From assembly GCA_022570975.1 (NCBI GenBank), contig JACZYS010000126.1, forward strand, positions 1 through 7,609: a stretch of DNA of 7,609 nt, written 5' to 3'. Every line of letters begins with the position of its first letter. Position 1 is the stretch's first letter. Origin of the DNA: Candidatus Zixiibacteriota bacterium. GTDB taxonomy: Bacteria; Zixibacteria; MSB-5A5; GN15; FEB-12. A program made the translations under genes and the position numbers. Positions 1 through 6,334 of this stretch are shown one piece after another. The notes beneath the pieces are model-generated. The model was not told where the DNA came from and searched no databases. It saw only the letters and a list, made by a program, of their open reading frames with translations.

Positions 1-664
1 GGAAATTGAGGATCGAGAAGATCGATTTCTTGATTTCGCCGGCGTAGGAGGTGCCGCCGATCAGCACCTCGCGGGTGGCGAAATTGGCGACGATGAAGAC
101 ATCGCTGCTGGTGCCGTCACGCTCGGGGTCGGCCTTGAAGCTGGGCGCCTGGATGACCGTGAATTGCGGCTTGAAATCTTCCAGATCGCCCGCGGGCGGC
201 GTGATGAACATGTTGCGGGCGAACAGGCTGTGCCAGGCGGTTTCGGTTATCACCCGCACCGCCAGCCGATGATCCGCCGAGGCCCCGGCGTAGCAATCCT
301 GCACAAAAAGGTCTTTGCCGTCTGTAAAGTTCTGCATTTTCTCAAAAAGAGTATCAAATTTTTCTGGTTCAAAAGGGCGGTTATGTTTTCCCCACCAAAT
401 GTCGGCCTCACTCGAAGATTCTCTTACGATAAATTTGTCCTGTGCCGAGCGGGCCGTATGCTGACCGGTGTTGACCGAAAAAGGTCCGGATTTTGATATG
501 TGTCCTTCGCCTCTGAAAACTGCTTCTTCGTAGAGAGACTCTGTCGGCAGGTTCCAGTAAACGGCGGCCGGATTGTTAAAGCCGACAAGTTCCAAGGTGT
601 TAGAGCTTTTTAAATTTAAGGCCGATTCAAAGGCCGGGGATTTTCTGTTATTATTCTGACCCAA
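1..664 (-). CDS. pckA: Phosphoenolpyruvate carboxykinase (ATP), N-terminal 221 residues, truncated by window edge
   Basis: ATP-dependent PEPCK interconverts oxaloacetate and PEP with ATP/ADP in the cytoplasm. My minus-strand translation is open from 664 to the window edge. The start is TTG at 664-662: an in-frame TAG at 679-677 closes the frame upstream, and AGGAGG (678-673) lies 8 nt before the TTG. Family landmarks are TGQHTARSAQDKFIVR at about residues 66-81, whose Arg72 corresponds to the substrate-binding Arg, FVQDCYAGA at 120-128, and GGTSYAGEIKK at 203-213, where Tyr207, Lys212 and Lys213 fall at the same numbers as in E. coli PckA. The first motif has Ala where many homologues have Gly and Pro (TGRSP). 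The P-loop and catalytic C-terminal half lie outside the window. It follows pta by 68 nt on the same strand, so co-transcription is possible. Base composition changes sharply inside the gene (see findings). The family call is very secure. Confidence 0.95.
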   Translation of the reverse strand, partial: MGQNNNRKSPAFESALNLKSSNTLELVGFNNPAAVYWNLPTESLYEEAVFRGEGHISKSGPFSVNTGQHTARSAQDKFIVRESSSEADIWWGKHNRPFEPEKFDTLFEKMQNFTDGKDLFVQDCYAGASADHRLAVRVITETAWHSLFARNMFITPPAGDLEDFKPQFTVIQAPSFKADPERDGTSSDVFIVANFATREVLIGGTSYAGEIKKSIFSILNF

Positions 665-672
665 CCAGGGTG

Positions 673-678
673 CCTCCT
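673..678 (-). promoter_or_regulatory. Shine-Dalgarno AGGAGG for pckA
   Basis: A perfect AGGAGG on the minus strand ends 8 nt before TTG 664-662. It decides the start, because no ATG or GTG is available between the upstream in-frame stop at 679-677 and the conserved part of the protein. Confidence 0.8.
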
Positions 679-732
679 ATTTCTAATTATCTTGCCTCAA
701 AAAAAGGCGATTATTATTTCATCCAATATATT

Positions 733-1725
733 TTACGTCAATAAAGCAGTTATTGCTGCCGCATCAATTATATCATCTTCAGTGCATCCTCTTGACAAAT
801 CTGAGGCGGGCCTGGCTAGTCCCTGAAGTATAGGGCCGATAGCTCTGGCATTGGCCAGTCTTTCTGTCAATTTATATGCGATATTTGCCGAATTTAAATC
901 CGGGAAAATCAAGACATTGGCATCTCCGGCAATAGTAGAATCAGGTGCCTTCTTTTGAGCAATTGACGGAATGAGAGCGGCATCGGCCTGAAATTCTCCG
1001 TCAACTATCAGCTCCGGTTTTCGTTTCTTTACAATCTCAATCGCTTCAAATATCTTTTCAATCTCCTTATGTCTGGCCGAGCCTTTTGTCGAAAAAGAGA
1101 GCATAGCCACTTTTGGTTCAATGTCAAGCAACTTTTTGAAAGTCTTAGCTGAGGCGATTGCAATCTGGGCCAGCTCGCCAGAATCGGGGAAAGGAATGAC
1201 GGCACCGTCGGCAAACAGAAGTGGATAATTATCTGTCTCTCTGAAATGGGGGAGGATCATTAAGAAAGAACTTGAAATTGGTTGAGATTTTTCCTCGGTT
1301 CCAATCAGCCGGACAGCGGATTTAATTACTTCTCGGGAGGCAAAAACAGAACCGGCCACAGAGCCATTGGCAACATTTTGACGCACCATCATGTTGGCAA
1401 AATTAAGCGGCTCAAGCAGGGTCGTTTTTGCATTGGTCTCACTAATGCTTTTATGTTTTCTGAAGTCAAAATATTGGGTGGCAAAGATTTCAGTCAGTTC
1501 AGATGTTTGAGGATCTATAATTTCGATTTCAGTAATTTCAACCCTAATTGAATCAGCAGTTTTTCTGATTTCATCTTTATTGCCGACAAGTATTGGTTTT
1601 GCAATTTCAAGTTCTGAAATCTGATGACAGGCTCTCAGAATTCTTGGTTCGGTCGCTTCCGCAAAGACAATTGTTTTGTCCAATGTTCTTGCTCTTTTTC
1701 TTATTGCTGCAATTGGGTCAGTCAT
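733..1725 (-). CDS. pta: Phosphate acetyltransferase (phosphotransacetylase)
   Basis: This enzyme interconverts acetyl-CoA plus phosphate with acetyl phosphate plus CoA in the cytoplasm. It is normally paired with acetate kinase, which is not in this window. At 330 aa it is a complete short-form Pta (catalytic domain only, without the N-terminal BioD/DRTGG domains of the long enterobacterial form). Visible hallmarks are an N-terminal IVFAEATEPRILRA-type segment, the GSVAGSVFASREVIKSA region, MLSFSTKGSARH in the second half, and a C-terminal block ending RPASDLSRGC, whose Ser311-Arg312 pair matches the active-site Ser-Arg of characterised phosphotransacetylases. The ATG at 1725-1723 lies 14 nt beyond the prfB stop, with only a weak AGAGAA-type ribosome site, so it is probably expressed from the prfB transcript. 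The stop is TAA at 735-733. No feature suggests damage. Confidence 0.95.
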   Translation of the reverse strand: MTDPIAAIRKRARTLDKTIVFAEATEPRILRACHQISELEIAKPILVGNKDEIRKTADSIRVEITEIEIIDPQTSELTEIFATQYFDFRKHKSISETNAKTTLLEPLNFANMMVRQNVANGSVAGSVFASREVIKSAVRLIGTEEKSQPISSSFLMILPHFRETDNYPLLFADGAVIPFPDSGELAQIAIASAKTFKKLLDIEPKVAMLSFSTKGSARHKEIEKIFEAIEIVKKRKPELIVDGEFQADAALIPSIAQKKAPDSTIAGDANVLIFPDLNSANIAYKLTERLANARAIGPILQGLARPASDLSRGCTEDDIIDAAAITALLT

Positions 1726-1739
1726 ATATTCAATTCTCT

Positions 1740-2841
1740 TTAATCTACATTCAACTGAGGGTCGGAGAGGAATGATTCAATAAACTGCTGGACATCACCG
1801 TCCATAACTGCCTGAATATTACTTGTCTCTACATTGGTGCGATGGTCTTTGACCATATTGTACGGATGAAAAACATAGGAGCGGATTTGTGAACCCCATT
1901 CAATTTTTTTCTTGGAACTGTCAAATTTTTCCATCTTTTTTGCTTCTTCTTCGCGATGGCGCTGGTATAGTTTTGACTTCAGGACTCTAAAGGCTGATTC
2001 TTTGTTTTTGTGCTGGCTCCTTTCCGACTGGCAGCTGACCACTATTCCGGATGGTATATGAGTCAGTCTGATTGCCGATGAGGTTTTGTTAACATGCTGT
2101 CCACCGGCACCTGAAGCACGGAAAGTGTCGATCCGCACATCTTCATCATTAATTTCAATTTCCACATTATCTTCAATCACCGGATAAATATGAACCGAGA
2201 CAAAAGAAGTATGCCGTCGGTTGTTGGCATCAAAGGGAGATATCCTGACCAAACGGTGAACGCCTGATTCAGCTTTCAAAAAACCGTAAGCGAAATCACC
2301 TTTGACTTCAAAGGTAGTTGACTTTAACCCGGCTTCATCACCCGGTTGAAAATCCAAGAGATCGACCGAAAAATTCTGCCGTTCGGCCCAGCGGTTATAC
2401 ATCCTGAATAACATTTGGGCCCAGTCCATAGACTCCGTTCCTCCGGCACCGGGATGAATATTTACCAGAGCATTGCGGTGGTCATCTCTGCCTGAAAGAA
2501 AACTGGAAAATTCAAATCTGTTTAATTCTTCCAAAAATTTAGTGAAACTTGCTTCCAGTTCACGGGAGTCGTCACTTTCCTGCTCGGTCAACTCTATAAG
2601 TTCACTTATATCTTCAAGCTCCTGCTTGAGCTTTTCAAATGAATCCACCCATTTTTTGTTTATTGTTATTTCTTTTAAGACAGCCTGAGCCGATTGGTTA
2701 TTATCCCAGAAATTAGGTTTGTTGGTGAGAGCTTCTAATTGGTCAGTTTTCTTTTTGCGGCTTTCAAGGTCAAAGATACCTCGCAAGTTTATGAAGTTTC
2801 TCTTTTAGCTCCGGCAGTTGACCTTTTATATCTGCAAGCAT
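1740..2841 (-). CDS. prfB: Peptide chain release factor 2 (RF2), with programmed +1 frameshift
   Basis: RF2 recognises UAA and UGA in the ribosomal A site and triggers peptide release. A short first frame starts at ATG 2841-2839, preceded by GAGG at good spacing, and encodes MLADIKGQLPELKEKLHKLA-R-Y-L before an in-frame TGA at 2772-2770. Skipping one base at CTT-TGA-C continues in the long frame as DLESRKKKTDQ and so on. The joined product is 23 + 343 = 366 aa, against 365 in E. coli. A 348-residue model beginning at TTG 2786 lacks the true N-terminus. The stop-codon reading motif Ser-Pro-Phe is at about 201-203 (RF2-type) and the catalytic GGQ at about 246-248, both 4 residues from the E. 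coli positions, followed by the conserved SQHKNK segment. It is the first gene of the leftward prfB-pta(-pckA) group. Expression should be autoregulated by RF2 level through the frameshift. Confidence 0.97.
2769..2784 (-). promoter_or_regulatory. prfB: RF2 programmed +1 frameshift site
   Basis: The minus strand reads GCGAGGTATCTTTGAC. It contains the slippery CTT followed by an in-frame TGA and a C, the weak termination context known from E. coli prfB. A GAGG Shine-Dalgarno-like element sits 3 nt before the CTT, the spacing of the E. coli AGGGGG stimulator. Low RF2 slows termination at UGA and allows peptidyl-tRNA to slip +1 into the long frame. The match and the protein continuity across the shift are seen directly. 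Efficiency is not known. Confidence 0.95.
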
Positions 2842-2882
2842 TGATATTTCCTCAAATAATTCGTTTAAAATTGTCAGCTTAA

Positions 2883-2911
2883 AATATAAAAATGTTGTAA
2901 TATTTATTCAA
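2883..2911 (-). promoter_or_regulatory. Candidate sigma70-type promoter for prfB-pta
   Basis: The minus strand has TTGAAT (2911-2906), a 17-nt spacer and TATATT (2888-2883), about 41 nt before the prfB ATG. Predicted transcription start is near 2876, giving a leader of about 35 nt that holds the GAGG ribosome site. The region is AT-rich, so some agreement by chance is expected. Confidence 0.5.
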
Positions 2912-2917
2912 GGGAAA

Positions 2918-2933
2918 AGTGATTTTTTTCACA
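2918..2933. promoter_or_regulatory. CRP/FNR-family-like palindrome AGTGA-N6-TCACA
   Basis: The plus strand reads AGTGA, six T, TCACA, matching 9 of 10 positions of the Crp core TGTGA-N6-TCACA. It is centred at about 2925, roughly 50 nt upstream of the predicted prfB start and 87 nt upstream of the predicted start of the divergent hydrolase. Those distances would allow activator-type binding. No regulator gene is visible here, and the run of T makes part of the symmetry cheap. Confidence 0.3.
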
Positions 2934-2977
2934 ATGAAATCAAGCTCAATTTTCCTTTCCTTCTTTCCTTTGATTGG

Positions 2978-3006
2978 TTGACTTTTTGTCATCCGGCCTG
3001 TTTTAT
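2978..3006 (+). promoter_or_regulatory. Candidate promoter placing the transcript start at the hydrolase ATG
   Basis: TTGACT (2978-2983), a 17-nt spacer (2984-3000) and TTTTAT (3001-3006). A start 7 nt after the -10 box would fall on 3013, the A of the chosen ATG, which predicts a leaderless or near-leaderless mRNA. This fits the absence of any Shine-Dalgarno sequence before that ATG. The -35 box matches 5 of 6 and the -10 box 4 of 6. Confidence 0.45.
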
Positions 3007-3012
3007 CCTTTG

Positions 3013-3657
3013 ATGATCAAAGTATTGAGAATTGAAGTTGGCAGTTACGCCTCCAATTGTTATCTGATCTGGGATGATGAGACCTCCCAGGGAGTCATTA
3101 TTGATCCCGGAGCAGAAGAGGAGCAGATTTTGACCAGCCTTGAAAAAGCCGGATTCACGCCTTTGGCCATTTTACTCACCCACGCCCATAGCGACCATAT
3201 TGGAGGAGTTAAAATGGTCAAAGAAAAATTTGATATTCCAATATATATTGCCGCTGAAGAAAAAGAGTGGCTGACCAATCCTGAGCTCAATCTGTCAGCA
3301 ATGTCCGGGGATCCGGTAGTTGCTATGGAGCCGGATGAACTGCTCTCCGATGAACAGCTTTTGACATTCGGGAGTGTAAAATTCAGAACTCTCCATACTC
3401 CCGGCCATTCTCCGGGCAGCATATCTTTTCTGAACGAAGAGCGAGGTATGCTCTTCTGCGGGGATGCTCTTTTTGCCGGTTCAATTGGAAGAACAGATTT
3501 TCCCGGCTGCTCGCTTGAACAGCTCATGGAGTCAATCACCAAGAAAATTATGAGCCTTCCCGACAGTATTATCTGCTTTCCCGGCCATGGTTCTCATACC
3601 ACGGTTGGAGCCGAAAGGACCGACAACCCCTTTATAAACGGTTCCTTTTTTGCTTAA
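3013..3657 (+). CDS. Metallo-beta-lactamase-fold hydrolase, glyoxalase II-like
   Basis: A 214-aa single-domain zinc hydrolase of the glyoxalase II/YcbL type, probably a cytoplasmic thioester hydrolase. The exact substrate cannot be read from sequence. Metal ligands visible: HAHSDH (His57, His59, Asp61, His62), the HTPGHSPGS loop with His132, GDALF with Asp151, and FPGHG with His192. That is the complete binuclear set. I chose ATG 3013 over the in-frame TTG 2974: family members start directly with a segment like IKVLRIEVGSYASNCYLI, the extra 13 residues of the longer model are not family-like, and a promoter overlaps that stretch. The 3' end overlaps the start of mpg by 8 nt, implying coupled translation. 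There is no signal peptide and the length is normal for the family. Confidence 0.88.
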   Translation: MIKVLRIEVGSYASNCYLIWDDETSQGVIIDPGAEEEQILTSLEKAGFTPLAILLTHAHSDHIGGVKMVKEKFDIPIYIAAEEKEWLTNPELNLSAMSGDPVVAMEPDELLSDEQLLTFGSVKFRTLHTPGHSPGSISFLNEERGMLFCGDALFAGSIGRTDFPGCSLEQLMESITKKIMSLPDSIICFPGHGSHTTVGAERTDNPFINGSFFA

Positions 3658-4237
3658 GAAACATAAGAAAATTCCCCGTTCCTTTTATGACCGCCCAACC
3701 CTTGAAGTTGCCAGAGATGTTCTGGGAAAAGAGCTTGTTTTTCACTCAAAAGCAAGGAAGCTCTCGGCAAAGATTGTCGAAGTTGAGGCATATATTGGTG
3801 AGAGAGACCCGGCCTGTCACGCTCATCGCGGAAAAACTAAGCGAAACGCTCCTCTATTTGGTAAACCGGGTTTTTCATACGTCTATTTGATTTATGGTAT
3901 GTATTTTTGCTTCAATCTGGTTACCGAAGAGGAAGGCTCTCCAGCGGCGCTGTTGATTAGGGCTGGTCATCCGGGTCAGGGAATTGAGACCATGCACGGC
4001 AATTCTCCGAACAAAAAAGCCAGTCAGCTCCTCAACGGACCGGGCAAATTCTGCCGTTCATTTGGTATAGATATGAAGCAAAATTGTCTTGATTTGACTT
4101 CTGATACTATATACCTTGAAGACCGTTTTGTTGAAGTAGAAGAAATTGTCGCTTCAACAAGAATTGGAATAAGAGAAGGAAGAGATTTAAGGTGGAGATT
4201 TTTTGACAGGAATTCAGATTCGGTTTCCCAAAAATAA
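3650..4237 (+). CDS. mpg: 3-methyladenine DNA glycosylase (AAG/MPG family)
   Basis: A 195-aa base-excision repair enzyme that excises alkylated purines such as 3-methyladenine from DNA. The family pattern is complete: PRSFYDRPTLEVARDVLGK near the N-terminus, EVEAYIG with catalytic Glu46 and Tyr48 (equivalent to Glu125 and Tyr127 of human AAG), then HRGKTKRNAPLFGKPGFSYVY, YGMYFCFN, NGPGK at 129-133, and a C-terminal TRIGI...RWRF segment. The only usable start is TTG 3650, since an in-frame TAA at 3635-3637 lies upstream and no ATG precedes the conserved start of the domain. It overlaps the hydrolase gene by 8 nt, has no clear Shine-Dalgarno sequence, and is probably translated by coupling from the upstream gene. 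Pairing with a glyoxalase-like hydrolase could reflect shared damage defence, but this is inference. Confidence 0.93.
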   Translation: MLKKHKKIPRSFYDRPTLEVARDVLGKELVFHSKARKLSAKIVEVEAYIGERDPACHAHRGKTKRNAPLFGKPGFSYVYLIYGMYFCFNLVTEEEGSPAALLIRAGHPGQGIETMHGNSPNKKASQLLNGPGKFCRSFGIDMKQNCLDLTSDTIYLEDRFVEVEEIVASTRIGIREGRDLRWRFFDRNSDSVSQK

Positions 4238-4245
4238 GCATAATT

Positions 4246-4251
4246 TATAAT
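4246..4251 (+). promoter_or_regulatory. Perfect -10 hexamer TATAAT before glutamate dehydrogenase
   Basis: TATAAT lies in the 30-nt gap after mpg, giving a predicted start near 4258. No good -35 box stands at 16-19 nt. A TTGACA at 4203-4208 is 37 nt away, too far to pair. It suggests that the dehydrogenase can be transcribed on its own. Confidence 0.35.
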
Positions 4252-4267
4252 CCGGCTGGTATGCCCA

Positions 4268-5602
4268 ATGAGAAAAAGCAGAAAAATTACAATAAAAAAA
4301 AGCAAGAAAACAAAAATAAGACATCGCCGCAGTATGGTCTCAAGAAAGACCGGTACGATTCCTATTTCTGTTTTCGACAATGTTATGAAGCAGTTTGATG
4401 CGGCTGCCAAAAAATTACAGATTGACCAGTCCGTCCTTGAATTTATTAAAATGCCAAGAAGGAGCACCATTGTTAATCTTCCGGTGAGGATGGATGACGG
4501 AACATATCAGATGTTTCGGGCATACCGGGTACAGCATTCCATTGCTCGTGGGCCGGCAAAAGGGGGAATCAGGTATCACCCCGATGTCACTCTTGATGAA
4601 ATACAGGCTCTGGCCAGCTGGATGACTTGGAAATGCGCCGTCGTCAACATTCCTTTTGGAGGCGGTAAAGGGGGCGTTATCTGTGACCCGCACGAGATGT
4701 CAGAAGGAGAACTGGAAAGACTGACTCGTCGCTATGTGGCTGACATGATTGACCTCTTTGGACCTGACGATGATGTTCCCGCTCCCGATGTAGGAACCGG
4801 ACCTCAGATAATGGCCTGGTTTATGGATACTTTTGCCATGAGAGAAAATCGCTCCGTACCGGCGGTTGTAACCGGCAAGCCAATTAAGATGGGTGGCTCA
4901 AGAGGCCGTGTGGAAGCCACCGGCAGAGGCGTTATGATCTGCACGAGGGAAGCGGCAAAACATCTGAAATTAAATTTGAAATCAGCAACTGCCGCCGTAC
5001 AGGGGTTTGGAAATGTCGGTTCTGTTTCAGCTAAACTGCTTCATGAACTGGGAGTCAAATTTACCCACGTATCCGATGAATATGGCGCAATTTTTAACGC
5101 TAAAGGCATAGACATAGAAGGACTTGTCAAGCATCGCGAGAAAACAAAATCAATTGTAAAATTTCCGGGATGCAAGAGAGTTAAACGGGAATCAGTTTTG
5201 TTTGCCAAGGTTGATATCTTAATTCCGGCGGCGCTTGAAAATCAGATAACTGAAATTAATGCTGGCCAAGTTAGATGCAGGATTTTGGCCGAAGGGGCCA
5301 ATGGTCCGGTAACTCCCGAAGCTGATAAGATTCTCAAGAAAAATAAAGTATTTGTTATTCCCGATATTCTTTGTAATGCCGGAGGGGTAACGGTTTCATA
5401 TTTTGAATGGGTTCAAAACAAAATTGGCTATTTCTGGACGGAAGAGGAAGTTAACCGAAGATTAGAAGAAAAAATGGTTCCGGCTTTTGAGGATGTCCTC
5501 AAAGTTTCCCTTGAAAACAAAACTCAATTGAGAATTGGTGCTTTTATGCTGGCCATCAGCCGGGTTATGGAAGTGGTCAAGTTGCGCGGCATTTATTCTT
5601 AA
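4268..5602 (+). CDS. gdhA: Glutamate dehydrogenase (Glu/Leu/Phe/Val dehydrogenase family)
   Basis: Catalyses reversible oxidative deamination of glutamate to 2-oxoglutarate and ammonia with NAD(P)+, probably as a hexamer in the cytoplasm. Numbering from ATG 4268 (444 aa): substrate-domain GPAKGGIRYHPDV near 95-107, PFGGGKGG with catalytic Lys134, APDVGTGPQ with catalytic Asp174, Rossmann glycine motif QGFGNVGS at 245-252, and LAEGANGPVTPEAD and CNAGGVTVSYFEW towards the C-terminus. ATG 4334 gives a 422-aa protein, closer to the usual 415-425, and removes a lysine/arginine-rich N-terminal stretch of 22 residues without counterpart in the family. I consider 4334 at least as likely as 4268; neither has a clear ribosome site. 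A strong terminator follows. Leucine, phenylalanine or valine dehydrogenase activity is less likely given length and motifs. Cofactor preference is not decided here. Confidence 0.92.
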   Translation: MRKSRKITIKKSKKTKIRHRRSMVSRKTGTIPISVFDNVMKQFDAAAKKLQIDQSVLEFIKMPRRSTIVNLPVRMDDGTYQMFRAYRVQHSIARGPAKGGIRYHPDVTLDEIQALASWMTWKCAVVNIPFGGGKGGVICDPHEMSEGELERLTRRYVADMIDLFGPDDDVPAPDVGTGPQIMAWFMDTFAMRENRSVPAVVTGKPIKMGGSRGRVEATGRGVMICTREAAKHLKLNLKSATAAVQGFGNVGSVSAKLLHELGVKFTHVSDEYGAIFNAKGIDIEGLVKHREKTKSIVKFPGCKRVKRESVLFAKVDILIPAALENQITEINAGQVRCRILAEGANGPVTPEADKILKKNKVFVIPDILCNAGGVTVSYFEWVQNKIGYFWTEEEVNRRLEEKMVPAFEDVLKVSLENKTQLRIGAFMLAISRVMEVVKLRGIYS

Positions 5603-5622
5603 GTAAATAGATCATATTGAAG

Positions 5623-5654
5623 TGCGGTTTCAGACATTGAAGCCGCATTTTTTT
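5623..5654 (+). terminator. Rho-independent terminator after glutamate dehydrogenase
   Basis: Stem TGCGGTTTCA (5623-5632), loop GACAT, stem TGAAGCCGCA (5638-5647): ten base pairs with one G-U pair. Seven T follow immediately (5648-5654). It lies 21 nt after the TAA at 5600-5602 and should separate this unit from the downstream protease gene. Confidence 0.9.
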
Positions 5655-5677
5655 ATGTTTTTTATGTGCAGCCTGCA

Positions 5678-5683
5678 TATAAT
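5678..5683 (+). promoter_or_regulatory. Perfect -10 hexamer TATAAT before the M50 protease gene
   Basis: TATAAT lies 21 nt before ATG 5705, with a predicted start near 5690. No convincing -35 box is seen at 16-18 nt. Because a strong terminator stands directly upstream, the protease gene needs its own promoter, which raises the plausibility of this site. Confidence 0.45.
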
Positions 5684-5704
5684 AATAAGAGATGAAAGAA
5701 GAAA

Positions 5705-6334
5705 ATGTTTGATTCAGAGTTTTTGCAATTAGCAATTCTGGCTGGTCCGGCTATATTATTTGCCCTTACGGTACATGAATTCTTTCATGCCTGGACAGCC
5801 TTTAAACTTGGAGACCCAACGGCCAGAGATTTGGGCAGAGTAACCCTAAATCCAATCAAGCATCTTGATCCATTTGGAACTATTATGATGTTTGTGTCTC
5901 ACTTCACTTTTGGCTGGGCAAAGCCGGTTCCGTTTAATCCAATGAATTTGAAAAACCCGAGAAGAGACGATATCTTGATTACGGCCGCAGGACCTCTTTC
6001 CAATATCGGACTGGCAATTATTTTTGGAACAATATATCGCATCGCCATAAGCGGAGATTTTGATATCGGCAATGGTTTATTTCAATTCTTATATCTTTCG
6101 GTACGGATAAACGTGGGCTTAGCATTTTTTAATATGATTCCTCTTTTTCCACTCGATGGTTCTCATATTTTGAGGAATCTTCTTCCGGAAAAATATGACC
6201 ATCAGTTGGAGCAATTTGAAAAAATTGCACCGTTTATTCTTCTTATTGTAATTTTCACAGGCTTCGCCTGGGTAATTTTGAGTCCCTTTGTTACTTTTTT
6301 TATAAATCTGTTTATGGGACATCAAGTAATATGA
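5705..6334 (+). CDS. Site-2 protease family (peptidase M50) intramembrane metalloprotease
   Basis: A 209-aa multi-pass membrane zinc protease. The catalytic HEFFH (His24, Glu25, His28) lies in the first hydrophobic segment, followed by the family signature TARDLGRVTLNPIKHLDPFGT at about 39-59. The third metal ligand is in NMIPLFPLDG (Asn143 to Gly152, Asp151 the likely ligand). Hydrophobic segments lie at about 8-23, 55-70, 90-112, 126-148 and 173-205. There is no PDZ or CBS domain, so it belongs to the compact M50 group often called YwhC/Rv-type, whose substrates are mostly unknown. ATG 5705 has an AGAAGAAA purine stretch just before it; an earlier ATG at 5692 opens only six codons. Its TGA overlaps the ATG of the following lipoprotein frame (ATGA at 6331-6334). 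Confidence 0.92.
   Translation: MFDSEFLQLAILAGPAILFALTVHEFFHAWTAFKLGDPTARDLGRVTLNPIKHLDPFGTIMMFVSHFTFGWAKPVPFNPMNLKNPRRDDILITAAGPLSNIGLAIIFGTIYRIAISGDFDIGNGLFQFLYLSVRINVGLAFFNMIPLFPLDGSHILRNLLPEKYDHQLEQFEKIAPFILLIVIFTGFAWVILSPFVTFFINLFMGHQVI

Noticed and set aside
51..496. Plus-strand open frames across the left end
   Set aside because: They lie antisense to pckA, whose minus-strand translation matches the family throughout. The GC-rich left part produces long shadow frames.
694..708. Hairpin with T-run between pta and pckA as a terminator on the minus strand
   Set aside because: The stem is only four pairs (GCCT/AGGC) and the T-run is the loop, not a tail. It would not terminate transcription.
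2473..2688. Plus-strand open frame inside prfB
   Set aside because: Serine-rich antisense shadow of a well-conserved gene, with no ribosome site and no recognisable domain.
2974..3012. TTG 2974 as the start of the hydrolase
   Set aside because: The extra residues are not family-like, there is no ribosome site, and a good promoter overlaps the region.
4203..4251. TTGACA at 4203-4208 paired with TATAAT at 4246-4251 as one promoter
   Set aside because: The spacer is 37 nt, about twice what sigma70 accepts. Only the -10 box is kept as a candidate.
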